In this document: piece by piece, positions 1-11,435 of the stretch
How the letters are laid out: each line of letters opens with the position of its first letter
How positions within the stretch are numbered: position 1 is the stretch's first letter
Origin: Adineta ricciae
Lineage: Eukaryota > Rotifera > Eurotatoria > Adinetida > Adinetidae
Length of the DNA stretch: 64,000 nt
Direction of reading: 5' to 3'
Assembly: GCA_905250025.1 (NCBI GenBank)
Contig: CAJNOJ010000039.1
Location: 372,001-436,000 of the forward strand
Translations under genes and position numbers: made by a program
The notes under the pieces: model-generated
What the model was told of the DNA's origin: nothing
Database searches by the model: none
The model's input: only the letters and a program-made list of their open reading frames with translations

Positions 1-828
1 GATATAAGAAAATGAACCTTTTATTAATATCCAACAATGCATTCTCAATCTGTTTTTGCGTATTTTGTTTAGAATATCCCGCACAAAGACAATCCAATGC
101 TTTCGCTTCAAGAATTTTGACAAGCATTGAATTATACACCGGATCATTGATCTCGTTGGAGCGTAATAGATTGGCAACACTTGGATTGTTTTGAATGACT
201 AACTTTTCGACGCCATGTTTTAAATCATCGTCATCATAATTTGTATTCGTATCTGTATATTGCGATGACACTGAAGGCGATCGCGATGTCGATGTCGAAA
301 CAAACGAATCACTAGAACGACGGCTGGTTTATGTAGATTTTCTCATAATTTATGAATGTGAAACCTGTGAGCTGGCGTGGAATGTTGAGAACTATCAAAA
401 TTCTTATTATTATGATTGTGATCCGCATCGTTATTGTGTCGGTATCTTCTCCAACGTCGACAACAAGGTGAACAGCATGGATCGAACCAACTGTTAGTGT
501 TTGTACCTACGAAAGTTATGTATCTTATTTGAAAATCTTTCAGAAAATTTTCTCTAAACCGACTATTCAATCCAGCAATACGATCGGCAATCTTGCGAAA
601 AAAATTGGAAAATTTTTCTTGTCGTTGAAACTTCGAACCATTAGGCGTTCGATTATTTAGTAAATTTTCAATACCGAAACGTAGTCGATAGAGTTCTTCT
701 TCACATGCATCGCGTTCGTGCTCGAGCTGGGATTTCGTAGCGTTGTGATTAACATTCTTAATGGTTTGATTGAAATAATCATGTTTCCAAAGGTTCAATT
801 TCTGATTATGTGTAGAAATAGTCATCAT
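1..828 (-). CDS. Unrecognised protein, 5' part, runs off the left edge
   Basis: Two open exons on the minus strand join in phase. Exon 1 runs from a start codon at 828 (MMTIS; an in-frame Met also exists at 885) to 365. The 41-bp intron 364-324 has a GTTTCA donor and a CCAG acceptor. Exon 2 (323-1) is open to the window edge. The N-terminal third is charged and helical (LEHERDACEEELYRLRFGIENLL). It is followed by a basic Phe-rich stretch, a Cys cluster (DPCCSPCC) with an Arg-rich run, a His/Asn-rich stretch and a Ser-rich linker, then a second helical region (NPSVANLLRSNEIND, VKILEAKALDCL). I do not recognise the family. The continuous frame across the intron and the charged helical ends support a real gene. 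The 3' end and function are unknown. Confidence 0.55.
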
Positions 829-860
829 GACTAGGAAGACACGTAAATGGAAATGACGAC

Positions 861-1370
861 ATGAGTCAGGAGGTGCAGTCGGCAAAATTGCGCGTCTTCA
901 TCTCCTTGTTATTCTTAAAGATCCGTGAAAATTCATCAAAAAAAAGGAGAATATTTTCTTGTACATGGCGCTTTTGTTTTACTTGTTATCAATTTTATTA
1001 CATTATTATCTTCTTTGTTCTTGTCATAATTGAAAACCATCGTCCCGATAACTTCTAAGCAATCATTTAGGAAACTAACAAAGCATCGTCGAGTACGGAC
1101 AATAAACACGTTCCCAATGCCGATTGGTTGAATGCCGCTCGTAAAGTACCGTTGAAAAGTTTTAAAACGTCATCGCTGCCTAATATGAATACAACAAACA
1201 ATTCTTTTCCTGATTTACTATTCACTTTTGAGTTACGATCGTTGATTTAAACTTATGATTTTTTTGTAGAATATGACCTTTTAGATAAACAGACACCTGT
1301 TTGCTGTCCGAAACGTGGTTCTATGGTACGCATTGATGTCCAAATGGATGTGACGATTCCTGGTGTTTGA
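861..1370 (+). CDS. Small hypothetical gene, exon chain (competes with the antisense model at 1253-1617)
   Basis: Three pieces join in phase: ATGAGTCAGGAG (861-872, donor GTGCAG), 1071-1231 (acceptor CATTTAG, donor GTTACG) and 1270-1370 (acceptor TTTTGTAG), ending at TGA. The product would be about 90 residues, polar and Ser/Thr/Asn-rich in the middle, with a CCPKRG motif near the end. I do not recognise it. Against the model, the first intron is long for this region (about 198 bp), the first exon has only 4 codons, and the last exon overlaps an equally open antisense frame. The 1071-1231 exon is the best supported part. Confidence 0.25.
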
Positions 1371-1617
1371 CGAACTTTAATTTCAGCATTGTCTATTTCA
1401 AGCATTCTTGATAGCCCATTGGCTATGCTACTGAGAGTGGTTTCATCTTCAATGATGAACTTTTTCGCTTTCGAAACATTTCTTCAGTCGGAAGAATAAC
1501 TGTAGTGTAGTATTTTTCAAGCCCGTGCTAAACATCTTCGATAAGTTGGCCGTTTCCGCGACTAGTCGTGTGATGAAATAAGAGACATACAAAGACAAAC
1601 AAAACTGTCGTTGTCAT
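1253..1617 (-). CDS. Small candidate secreted protein (or decayed copy)
   Basis: An ATG at 1617 opens a convincing signal peptide (MTTTVLFVFVCLLFHHTTS) followed by RGNGQLIED. The same frame then hits a TAG. Removing a 74-bp GT-AG interval (1533-1460) joins it in phase to a second open frame, 1459-1253, of 68 codons (FIIEDETTLSSIANG..., LEIDNAEIKVRQ, SIWTSMRTIEPRFGQQ) ending in TAA. The product would be about 96 residues, secreted and without paired cysteines. The putative intron itself stays mostly open in the signal-peptide frame (KYYTTVILPTEEMF), so an alternative reading is a pseudogene with one nonsense codon and one frameshift. The family is not recognised. Confidence 0.35.
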
Positions 1618-1819
1618 TGTTACGAATGTCCTTATTCTACTTTTCCTCTGCTTCCTGTTACTTTTTCTTCTTTCTACTCAACTGTCTTCTCTGAAAGTCA
1701 TTTTTTCTTTGAAAAAAGAAGGAAATAAAAAGTTGTTATTTTAGCCGTCCATTCATCAGAAAGGTGACTTCATAGTCAAGTAAATAGTTAAAAGAACATT
1801 GTGTTGTGAAATTTCTAGA

Positions 1820-3358
1820 ATGGCATCGAAAACTACAAGTGGTCCCGCGCCGAATTTAGCATCACTCGTAGCGATCAAATCGAAAATGGCTGCAAAAGAT
1901 AATGCTAACCCTGGTGCTGCGCAAAATCAATTGACTCCTTCCAGTTTCACCGGTGCTCTTTCGACCGAGAGGATAAATTATCGCCAAGATCAATTGAACA
2001 CAAATTCCACAGCAGCAGCCCCTACAAACGAGCCACCAAAAGTCAGTCGAAAAACCAAACAACTCGAAGTTTCTCAATTGGATAAGAAACTCGCAGAAAT
2101 TAACCGTAAACAAGCAGAAACAACAAATCAAACGCTAGATACGTGGAAAACTTTCGATTCGGTTAACTACGGGTTAGGAGCTCAAGCAAATAAAGAAGAA
2201 CCAACGGCTACTCAATCTAAAACAGTAAAACAGGTAAATGGCCTACGATCATTAAGTTTAAATGCATATTTTGTTTTATGTTAACAGCGTACTCCTTCAC
2301 CCGTGTCGGAGAAGAAACCTTCGCAAACACAACAAGAAGAGAAGGCAGCTACTAAACCAGTGAAAGAACAATCTGTCGAGAAAAACCGATCATCTTCACC
2401 GAAAGAAACCGCAGAGAAACGTGCTGATGATAATCTTAAGAAAGACCAAACAAGATCGAGATCACCGCTAAAGAAAGAAGAACCTCGAAAGACAACTCCT
2501 GAACAACAGAAAAAGACTAAAAGATCTCCATCCCCTACGGAACAGGAAAAAGCTAAGAGATCTCCATCTCCTGTGCAAAAGAAAAAGACTGAAAAACCCC
2601 AAACTCCTCCACCGACGAAAAAACATGCGGAAAAGGAGTCGACTACTCCACTGCTATCAGAGAAAACTGCTGACAAGCAACAAACACCTCCTCCTGCACG
2701 AAAGAAAAGTGCGACGAAGCGACCGACGTCACCAAGTGTTGAGCAGAAGCCTACTGAGCAAAAGCCAACATCTCCACAACAAAAACGAACTGTTCAAAAA
2801 GAACCGGATCCTGTTTCATCTACTCAAGAGAAGCGTACCGAAAAACAACCTTCTCCTGCACATCAATCAACCGAAAGACAACCGCCTTCGCCATCTCCGC
2901 GTCGTTCGAAACCTAATTCTGCGTCTTCAATGAAAAGAACCAATACTGTCGATCCAATACAACGAAACTCTGAGCTGATTCCAAGACCTAATCCTGTGAC
3001 TGAAAACGTCATTCCATTCTCAGTAGCAATGGCGAATCCTCAAATATTTTCGGCTAATATTCCATCCGTGAGTAGATCATTTGTAGATTAACATCTAATT
3101 CCTGATTTTCCCCCAATAAACAGACATGATGTGGGGATCTGTTAGATCACGTTTGCCATATTTGTGATTGTTTTCCCGTTCTGTTTGTTTTGTCGATGTT
3201 CCCATATGAGTACTTTCTTTTTCTAGTTTGAACCCACTTACGCTGCGCCGAACTTCAATATATTTCCTGCCATAAAACCAAAAGAAGTAACCGTCACTCG
3301 AAATGCTTGCAAGAGTATTCAACGAAGTATGGATCGATACCGTTTTCACGTGTGGTGA
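1820..3358 (+). CDS. Intrinsically disordered Ser/Pro/Lys-rich protein
   Basis: Three exons, 1820-2233, 2288-3067 and 3227-3358, join in phase 0 at canonical sites (CAG|GTAAAT, TTAACAG, TCC|GTGAGT, TTCTAG), giving about 441 residues. The N-terminal part has a helical segment (RKTKQLEVSQLDKKLAEINRKQAETT) followed by LDTWKTFDSVNYGLG. The middle, about residues 140-330, is a long low-complexity tract of repeated basic Ser-Pro units (KRSPSP, TPPPTKK, PTSPQQKR), typical of proline-directed phosphorylation targets and of microtubule- or RNA-associated disordered proteins. The C-terminus is less biased (NPVTENVIPFSVAMANPQIF, FEPTYAAPNFNIFPAIKPKEVTVTRN). The start was chosen at MASKTTSG; an in-frame upstream Met lies 21 bp earlier. 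I see no catalytic domain and cannot name the family. Confidence 0.7.
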
Positions 3359-3710
3359 TGTCAAGTGAAGATAAAACTGGAGCTGTTTATTGTTCAACAA
3401 TCAAAGAAAAAAATCATACTCATTTGATAAACTGCGTGTTGTTTAAATCTATATCCGTAAAGTTCTGTTTTTTTTTTATACATACACACGAACGCTGCAG
3501 AGGACAGTTCTTACAAAAATGTAGTCGATTTGTACAGAAGGAAGAAGCTTGACTTAGTAATCGTGTTTGTTTTTCCGCACATTATTTTAGAAATCTAAAT
3601 GCAGTGAGAAAACAAAGAAAAAAAGCAGAGAAAGAATGTTTTTTAATAGAAAAATATTGGAAAAGAGAAAAAAAAAGAAATGTCACGTTCTTGAATAGGG
3701 GATGCAAGTT
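3359..3710. other. Intergenic, convergent 3' ends
   Basis: The stretch lies between the disordered-protein gene (+) and the LAMP gene (-), so it should hold both 3' UTRs. It contains A/T-rich runs. An 81-codon plus-strand frame overlaps the end of the upstream gene but has no coding character. I see no RNA gene or repeat. Confidence 0.5.
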
Positions 3711-4734
3711 TTAAACGCTTTGATATCCATTACGATTACGTCGACGACCAATGAGATAGGCAACAAGGACAACCACAACTAATACTGCCAAACAAGCACC
3801 AACAATAATTGGGATTAAATTCGAGTTTTTATCCGCATCAGCCGGACAGACTTTTTCTAAATTCAATTGATTTAATGAATAAATTCAATATCTTTCTCTA
3901 CATACCAACACCATAATTACTAAACTCTTTCGTATCATCAGCAAACGCTTGAACGCGCAAGTTCTCAAGTTCAACTGATGTTACTGTGACATTGCTAGTC
4001 GTATTGAAGCCTGTAACAGTTGTTTTCGTATCACATCGATAGGAATTACCGCGATCAGTTTCGAATAAAGACACATTCGACGAAAACAGATGAACATCTG
4101 AGAAAAATGTCCGAATGTATCGCTTAAAAGCGAATATCTCGATGATAAACTCATCAAATTACCTTCAAGAGCAGGTGCATAATCGGGAAAATAGGTTTGT
4201 TTGTCATTGAACGTAATATAACCGTAGATTTTCTTCAATGATGTCATATTTTTGGCATCGACGGAAAAGCTTAGTAAAATGTTCGTAAAACCATTCAACA
4301 TGGATACTGTTAATTCATGAACAGTGGCTGGAGTTGAGCATGATACACGGTAAGATTCATATGTGCTACCGTTTAATGGAATTTTGGCTGAAGCTTTGGC
4401 CTAGAAAGCAAATCGTGTATTGTCAGTCGTCGATCAGAAAAGATGCTTACACCATTGGATTTTAAATAGTCAACATTGAGTACAAGATCGAATTCGGCGG
4501 CAAAACATAGTTTCTTACTGTCTTGTGGCCATGTATAATTACTTGGTGGGCTTAACGACTACAATAGATCGTGAAGGGTTGATAAAGATGCAAGGTGAAG
4601 TTTGCATTTCTTACATAAGACGACGAGATAAAACATCCAGAGACTAGAGCGAAAAAATAACGAGAATCTTCGAAAGAATTATGAATTTTCAACTTACCGA
4701 TTAGAAGGAAGATCGCAGTTATGTTCGAAATCAT
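3711..4734 (-). CDS. LAMP: Lysosome-associated membrane glycoprotein (LAMP family), single lumenal domain
   Basis: Six exons join in phase from ATG at 4734 to TAA at 3713-3711 (exon 1 4734-4698, last exon 3856-3711), giving about 250 residues. In order: a signal peptide ([13 protein letters not shown], finishing in the tiny second exon), one lumenal domain with several N-glycosylation sequons (NGS, NMT, NVS, NTT, NVT) and four cysteines spaced as in a LAMP domain ([31 protein letters not shown]), a single membrane span ([21 protein letters not shown]), a basic stop-transfer (RRRNRN) and the cytoplasmic end GYQSV. GYxx-hydrophobic at the very C-terminus is the known AP-binding signal that sends LAMP proteins to lysosomes. 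Vertebrate LAMP1/2 have two lumenal domains; this protein has one, as in CD68, LAMP5 or many invertebrate members. Family assignment is strong; the exact subtype is not resolved. Confidence 0.88.
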
Positions 4735-5960
4735 CTCGAAGAGTTCGTTTCTATTGCAAATGAATATGAATCTATCTAGAAGGTTTAATAGTCAACTATC
4801 TCTTCTTTCGAGTTAAGTGAGAAAGAGAAAAACTTTATCTCTATCTGTCAATGTTTGTTTAGAACTGATAGCAGTAAAACGAAAAGACGAAAAAAGAACG
4901 GTACTTCATCATTATCAACCATTCTTGTTATTTGGCAAGTATAGAATCGAATAGGACTAGAAATGCATTCTTTTTCGTGCCTATACAGTAATTTCGATAT
5001 TGTTTCTTATAAAGAATGTGTCCGAATAATAAATGAAATGAAGCGCTAGTTGTAGTGAATCGAATTTGTAAGAACATTCAGAACAAAGTTTGAAACTCGA
5101 AATACCAAGGTAAATACACATATCGATAATATAGAAACGAAACAGAAGGACTGATGTCAAAATAATAAGTCGAATACGATGAATTTGTCGTTAAACGAAC
5201 TCATTGAGGACACGACATACGCGAAAGTACTTCTGTCAATGGTTTCATTAACGAAATCTTGAAATACTGTCAGTTCACTTTTATTTTTTAAAGAGCTATC
5301 TTACTGTTTTACGATTGCACATGTGTTTGATTCAAATAAAAACTCAACGAGAGCTTTCAAGTTGAAATTGCAAATAATTACGATGTCAAAAAAAAAAGGA
5401 ATGACTACGTTTGCTTGTTCTCTATCCTAGTGCACTGAAAGATCGAAATGAGTCATTCGATATTCTCCAATCATAATATTTCGTTATTTTCTCTCTCTAT
5501 CTCATCGACAATTAGTGACGATTTACCCTTTTTTTTTCAGAAATATTTCTTTTTAGATCATTTACACATTCCAACAAGTGAATTTTACCATAAGATCACG
5601 ATATCCATTGCTTATCCTTTTTTCTTTGAATATTTTTTCCGTGCCTCTATTGAAACCTGATGACGAATATAGTATTCTTTCGTTAAACTATTTGATTCGA
5701 TGCTATGCCTATTAGCTATTATACCCCGGAGAGTACACGTCGACGATGGGTATTTTGCAGAATAAACTACATAGTCGTGGGTCGTTTTGGCTGGTTAAAT
5801 CAGTCAATAACTTGTTTTACCAGAATACCGAAGGACATACGTGTCTACTGTATCTATCGATCTATATATATGATTGTAATTTGCATGTAAGCATCACTTG
5901 CATTTTCTTATTTTAGATCATTGGGTTGTTTGTTTAACATCCTATACGAAGAAAACGAAA
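4735..5960. other. Intergenic, divergent promoters of LAMP and PDI
   Basis: This 1.2 kb separates two divergently transcribed genes. It is AT-rich with several short poly-T/poly-A runs. The open frames around 5448-5890 are short and of poor coding quality. Part of the 5898-5960 stretch probably belongs to the PDI 5' UTR. I see no tRNA, repeat or mobile element. Confidence 0.5.
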
Positions 5961-7893
5961 ATGTTTCCTGGATTTATCCAAGCAGCACTTCTAACCGTGT
6001 TGGTTATTCTTACTCAAACAACTAAACAAATTCATTGTCACGATTCATCAGCAAATGTTGACGAAAGCAGTGTACTTACACTCACTAAAGATACATTCGA
6101 TGATGCTGTGAAAAATAACAAATTCTTACTTGTGAAATTTGTTGCACCATGGTAAGACGAAATCTCTTGGGGATGATTTGAATGATCAAAAACGATCTCT
6201 TTTTCAGGTGTGGACATTGCAAAGCCTTAACACCTGCGTATGCTGCAGCTGCTAAACAATTAGCAGACTCTGGTAGTGAAATCAAATTAGCTAGTGTTGA
6301 TGCTACAGTCGAACAAGATCTCGGCAAACGATTCGAAGTTCGTGGTTACCCAACACTCAAATTCTTCGTTGATGGCACAACACTTGAATATACCGGTGGC
6401 CGATCCCAAGAAGAAATCGTCAGTTGGTTAAAGAAGAAAACTGGACCACCAGCCGATGATTTGAAGACAGTTGAAGATCTTAATAAATTGAAAGAAGCCG
6501 CTGATGTTGTTGTTATTGGTGCATTCAAGGTAAGTCCAACATATTATTTGTAGTAATTTGCTAATACGTTCATTTTCTAACTAGGATACTGATGGTAATG
6601 CAGCTGCTTCGTTTCTTCAAGTTGCAAAAACTGTTGATGGTATTCCATTTGGTATTACATCAAACAAAGATGTTCTTAAAGAACTCGGAGTTAGCGATGA
6701 TGCTATCGTTCTTTTGAAAAAAGTAAAATTCTTGTCGAGATATAGTTTTGTATTGTTGAATGTAAATTTTCAGTTCGATGAAGGCCGCAATGATCTTACA
6801 TCATCCATCGATGAAGCTTCCATTCGTGAATTCATTCAATCCAACCAACTTCCACTCGTTGTCGACTTCAATCCTCAAGTAGGAGAAAATCGAATTTCGG
6901 AAAACAAGTTTTCTACTATCTTTTTTGTTTATTTTCTCTTTCTAGACAGCTCAAAAGATCTTCGGTGGTGATATTAAAGTTCATACTCTCTTTTTCGGTA
7001 GCAAGAAAAGTGATGATTACGAAAAACTTCGAGGAGAATTCCAAACCGCTGCCAAAGACTTCCGTGGAAAGGTAAAATGTTCAGTTTGAACGACGAAAAA
7101 TACATGCGTTTCCTTCTAGACACTTTTCGTTTTCGTCGACAGTGATGATGAAGAAAATGAACGTGTTCTCGAATTCTTCGGTCTTAAAGCAACTGAAGTT
7201 CCAGCTGTTCGTTTGATCACATTGAAAGATGAAATGAGCAAATTCAAACCTGAATCATCCGAGATCACATCCAATGTTCTTACCACATTCGTCAAATCAT
7301 TCTTCGACGGTACACTCAAACCACATTTACTCTCTCAAGAAATTCCTGAAGATTGGGACAAAACACCAGTTAAAGTTTTGGTCGGCAAAAACTTCCACTC
7401 AGTCGCAAATGATAAGAGTAAGACTGTTCTCGTCGCTTTCGTTGCACCATGGTAACACTTCCACGTTATTGTTTCGTAAAACTATTCCACATCATCTATT
7501 CGTAGGTGTGGACATTGCAAACAATTAACACCAATCTACGAACAATTAGGTGAAAAATACAAAGACAGTAACGATGTTGTTATCGCCAAAATGGATGCTA
7601 CAGCTAATGAACTCGAAGATATCAAAGTTCAAAGCTTCCCAACAATTAAACTTTTCCCCAAGAACTCAGATGAAGTTGTTGATTACAACGGTGCGCGAAC
7701 AGTTGAAGCTCTCGTCAGCTTTATTGACTCAGATGGTAAAGATGGTGGAAAAGCTCCAACTACTGAAGAGGTAATGAGAATGATGTTCATTTAAATCGAT
7801 TATTTTTGTATTTGTTTTATTTAGCCTGCCGAACAACAACAAGGAGAGGAAGCTGAAGAAGAAGAAGAAGAACCAGTTCACGAAGATCTCTAA
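5961..7893 (+). CDS. P4HB: Protein disulfide isomerase (PDIA1/P4HB type)
   Basis: Eight exons (5961-6151, 6208-6529, 6585-6722, 6774-6878, 6946-7071, 7120-7451, 7506-7770, 7825-7893) join in phase to about 515 residues. The protein has a signal peptide ([17 protein letters not shown]), thioredoxin domain a with WCGHC, domains b and b', domain a' with a second WCGHC, and an acidic tail ([10 protein letters not shown]) ending HEDL, a KDEL-type ER retrieval signal. It should catalyse disulfide formation and isomerisation in the ER lumen, and in animals the same protein is also the beta subunit of prolyl 4-hydroxylase. Conserved partners are present: the cis-Pro loops RGYPTLKFF and QSFPTIKLF, and a charged buried Glu near each active site. 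Both active-site exons are cut at the same place, inside the Trp codon of WCGHC. Confidence 0.95.
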
Positions 7894-8574
7894 ACAAATC
7901 AAGCTATACTTTGACTTTTTAGGAATGTTAAGTAAACAAATCTTCGTTCAATACGGTATGGGAATGTTTTCAATCGTATATTTAACGAAAATGTTTACTT
8001 ATATTCGACTAAAATCCGTACTTTTATGTTTTGTTTTGTGTCTGTTTTCTTAACTGTTATTTTAAAATTCTCTTTTTTTTTTGTTCTTGTTAAAAAAAAC
8101 TTCTAACAAGTTGTCATTATTACAGAGCCTTTACATTAATCAAAGCATAAAAACTTTGACTTTATGTTCTACTTACATTTATCTTTCATGTATCTCGTTT
8201 CTTTTTATTCCTCATAACACTTTTTCCATTTTATAGGCCAGAACAGGAGAACAGTTCATCATTATCGCAGCTATCTACATTAGTATATAAAGTTGAAGGA
8301 TATTGTATCTAACCGGTTATTGTTCGTTTTTTGTTTCTAACTTTTTAATCTGTTACTAATACACATGTGCGAAACTGTATGCGCATGTGAGAGTAAAGCT
8401 ATAAAAACAAACTGTTTGACTAAAACATGTACGTTCAATATATAATCTGAGAGATATCGCGCACCCATCTTTGACATATTGTCAGCTACGTCGATGTGAA
8501 ACAAATGGTGGTCATATAATGTTTCGAAAAAGGAGCATCTTACCTCGCAGTACTGCCTTACTATATGCTGCTAT
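7894..8574. other. Intergenic
   Basis: The first part is the PDI 3' UTR. The rest is AT-rich with poly-T and poly-A runs (8074-8100). No coding frame or structural RNA was recognised. Confidence 0.5.
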
Positions 8575-8907
8575 TTATCGAAATAAAGACAAAAAAGTGT
8601 CGTTGGTTCCTAATGAGAACGTGCAAAGTGTAGTTTCTTCACCGAACTGTTGTTCTCTTCTCTCACTCGAAATCAAAGAGGTCGCACTAACTCTGTCCAC
8701 TGTTGGGTGGTACAATATGTTAGAATGTTGAATTCGAGATTTTATAGTCTGAAAGAGTGATATCATCGGAATTTGACCGATTCTACTATGAATAATACGA
8801 TGCATTGACATCCATCCTGATAGCATGCTCACGTTTTGACTGGTCGAGAGTGATGAATGGAACATCTGTTGCGATGGTAACGAGTGTAAGTCGTCTTCTT
8901 CTACCAT
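8575..8907 (-). CDS. Hypothetical Ser-rich small protein
   Basis: An open frame of 110 codons starts MVEEDDLHSLPSQQMFHSSL, 58 bp upstream of and divergent from HYLS1. The N-terminal half is Ser/Met-rich (LSTSQNVSMLSGWMSMHR); the C-terminal half is less biased. No signal peptide, membrane span or known motif is visible. It could be a real small gene sharing a promoter with HYLS1, or a chance frame. I could not find further exons. Confidence 0.3.
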   Translation of the reverse strand: MVEEDDLHSLPSQQMFHSSLSTSQNVSMLSGWMSMHRIIHSRIGQIPMISLFQTIKSRIQHSNILYHPTVDRVSATSLISSERREQQFGEETTLCTFSLGTNDTFLSLFR

Positions 8908-8964
8908 TGTTGGAATTATGATTGCTTCTTTTCTTCTTTGAATCGATTAGTAAATTTACTTTTA

Positions 8965-10324
8965 ATGGCTACAAGTACTTTCTCACTGGAACAGATCCGT
9001 CTTGAACTTGCTCGACTAGGCTATAGTGGTTTGTCAAAGCAGACACTATCGAAATTTCAAACTGATCTCGAAGAACTTGCTCGAAATGACAAAAATTCAA
9101 GTAACGAACAGTCGACGTTCGTATTCATTATTAGATTGAAAAGCGTGTTTTTCTATTAGATTCGTATGAACCTAAACGATCCACTGCTCACCAGCAATCC
9201 AATGTAGATTTCACTGTGAGACATTTCGAATTTATCGAGCTCTTTCGGTACAAACAATCCAATATTTAGATCCATCGACCAAATCCGTCAGATAATGAGT
9301 TCAGTCGAGATGATCAAGACGATAACGATGACGAAGAAAGTCTCGATGAAACAAACACACCCACGTCAGTTATTTTTATATTTGTTACAATCTCTCGAAC
9401 ATTCTTTTATAGTATATCAAGTTATCACCACCAATCTCGAATGAACGATGACGATAATCGAAGTGATACATCATCGCAAAGAATCATCAAACGAAAAGTT
9501 CTCCGGTAAAGACGCAGCTCTATTTTACATACATCTGACTTCAATATTTGCGTTTAGACATTATAATGGCAGAGCAACTGTGTGTGATGAATTAAGATCA
9601 GGTCAGATCAGATTTTTAAGAAAGTAACACGAGTATTCTGTTCATGACAAATATCTATCATTTAGAAGCAGGATCAGTGCTTGATTCACGTGATGTTAGT
9701 TATTTACATGATATACCCGTTCAACAAAAACAAACTCGACGACGAAATGAATCTGCTTCAGATATAGATCATTATTCAACATACAGTGATGATGTAAAAG
9801 AACCTTCCCATCTATGTTCATGCTCATTTCCTTTCGTATAGGTTCGTTCGACATCCTCAGTTCTTCCTGTTAAATCATGTAAATATAAGAGTGAACGTAT
9901 TAAAATATTTCTTCGTTTCTCTTTTTCATGCAATCAGTCATTCGTCCATCTACAGCATCGACAGCATCTCTTCGTCGTTCGCGTAGCTTTTCGAATAATC
10001 GAATCGATACAGTCCAACTTCATACTTATTACCAACAGCAATGGGCAGCTCAGCGCGCACCCGGAGAAAAGTCTCATCAAAGTTTACGGTGGGCGATCCG
10101 AGATCAACTCTTACAGAAAGATGTGCCGGCAAAAGTAAGTCTTACCGTTTGATCTTACTCTAAAACTGATCCAAATCGTCTTTTCTCAGAGAAAATCTGC
10201 GCCACGTGTGAATAACTACGTTGTCCCGACATCAAAAAAGCGTTCGGCACTTCGCTGGAATGTTCGCTTTTCATTGGCCAATGGTCTACAGCCATCGAAA
10301 GATTTGGATGACTTCTTATATTAA
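8965..10324 (+). CDS. HYLS1: Centriole/ciliogenesis protein HYLS1
   Basis: Nine small exons join in phase to roughly 320 residues. The N-terminus ([19 protein letters not shown]) matches the opening helix of HYLS1 proteins. A long acidic and Ser-rich middle follows. The C-terminal half carries the family signature: SVIRP-type start ([16 protein letters not shown]), an aromatic/Gln stretch and APGE ([16 protein letters not shown]), [15 protein letters not shown], and the terminal basic block with [18 protein letters not shown]1 is a centriole-incorporated protein needed for cilium assembly and is mutated in human hydrolethalus syndrome. Introns are 46-65 bp. The start at 8965 (MATSTF) is preferred to the in-frame ATG at 8938 because homology begins there. 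The gene converges on the small gene at 10445-10989. Confidence 0.85.
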
Positions 10325-10444
10325 CACAATCAGAAAGCTTGTGTTCACCAAAACATATAACGAATTTCTTAGAGATGCTTTTTTTTCCTTTTTTCTATGT
10401 TTATTTGATGTATGTGTAAGAATAGGTATACAATAAAATGAAAT

Positions 10445-10989
10445 TAAATTTTTCCTCGACATTGTAAAACGGGTACACGACTTCGTGTTTGATCACTCTG
10501 AGGATCAGTGGGTAGTGTCATCAGGGTATATCGAGAACCAGTCAATAGTGGATGACGAACTGAAAATTGAAAAGAGAAAGAGTCATGTGTAGAACTCGAT
10601 TCTCACTTACGTTGAATGATTTTTTTCGGATAGCCGAATGAAGGTATTGAAGTTTGATCAATTCGTCGACGAAGATACGCCGAGCCAGGTAGATACCCAT
10701 TGAGTTCAGTCCGAAGAACATCCTCAAACGTATGAACACGTCCAACTCGAAATTGTGGTAGACTACGTGCACCGTAGATAGCTGCTTTCAATTCATGTTG
10801 TGCAGCTGGCTTTTGATGCTTCTGCCAAACGAGAACTCGTCCACGTTGCTCGGTATTAATCGCACTTTTTATTAACTAATGGTACAATCAAAACCCAAAT
10901 GGAAAATTATCGAATGAAAACGTTTTCGTACTTACGTTCATACGCATTTTACTCCAATGATCAGTATTCATGTTATGTTCGGTACTCAT
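10445..10989 (-). CDS. Small basic protein, possible ciliary microtubule-associated protein
   Basis: Three exons join in phase: MSTEHNMNTDHWSKMRMN; then a long exon from LIKSAINTEQRGRVLVWQKHQ through GRVHTFEDVLRTELNGYLPGS to GYPKKIIQ; then LRHPLLTGSRYTLMTLPTDPQ to the stop at 10447-10445. The product is about 143 residues, basic, without signal peptide, membrane span or cysteine motif. The composition (short, basic, rich in Tyr, Pro and Gly turns) resembles ciliary microtubule inner proteins, and the convergent neighbour is the ciliary gene HYLS1, but that is inference only. I do not recognise the family with certainty. Confidence 0.6.
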
Positions 10990-11435
10990 GGTGAATGGTA
11001 TTGTTCAAAATCTTTCGCTTTCACGATGCAAATTACTTCTCGTCCGTTTGTTTCTTATTCTCTTCTACTCCAAAGTATTTTTCACTGTCACACAAACTGT
11101 TTATTTTTCACTCTTAGCTTTGTTTTCTTTTCATCACATTCTCATACATCGCTTCAAGGGAGAAACAGTACATGATATGTATTTTAAAATCTTCTCATAC
11201 ACTAAACCATCAATGCAATACTTTTAGACAGCCGCTTTCCTATTAGTTCGTATGAAAACATCATCGTCGATCATTTGAAGAGTGTTGCTGGAAAAGATTT
11301 GATTCTTGCCGTGTGACAATATATTTTCAAACAAAAATAAATAATAATAACTATTAAATAATCTGTAAGCATCGATTTTCGAAAAAAAAAGACTCAAAAT
11401 CTAGTCTAACATAATCAACATTCTATGAACGTTTT
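10990..11435. other. Intergenic
   Basis: This is the promoter side of the small basic-protein gene and the 3' side of the DUF6875-like gene. It is AT-rich. Overlapping plus frames around 10957-11227 have no coding character. Confidence 0.5.

Noticed and set aside
2281..2676. 131-codon minus ORF opposite the disordered gene
   Set aside because: Mirror of the Ser/Pro/Lys repeats; Phe/Ser/Gly-rich with no family resemblance.
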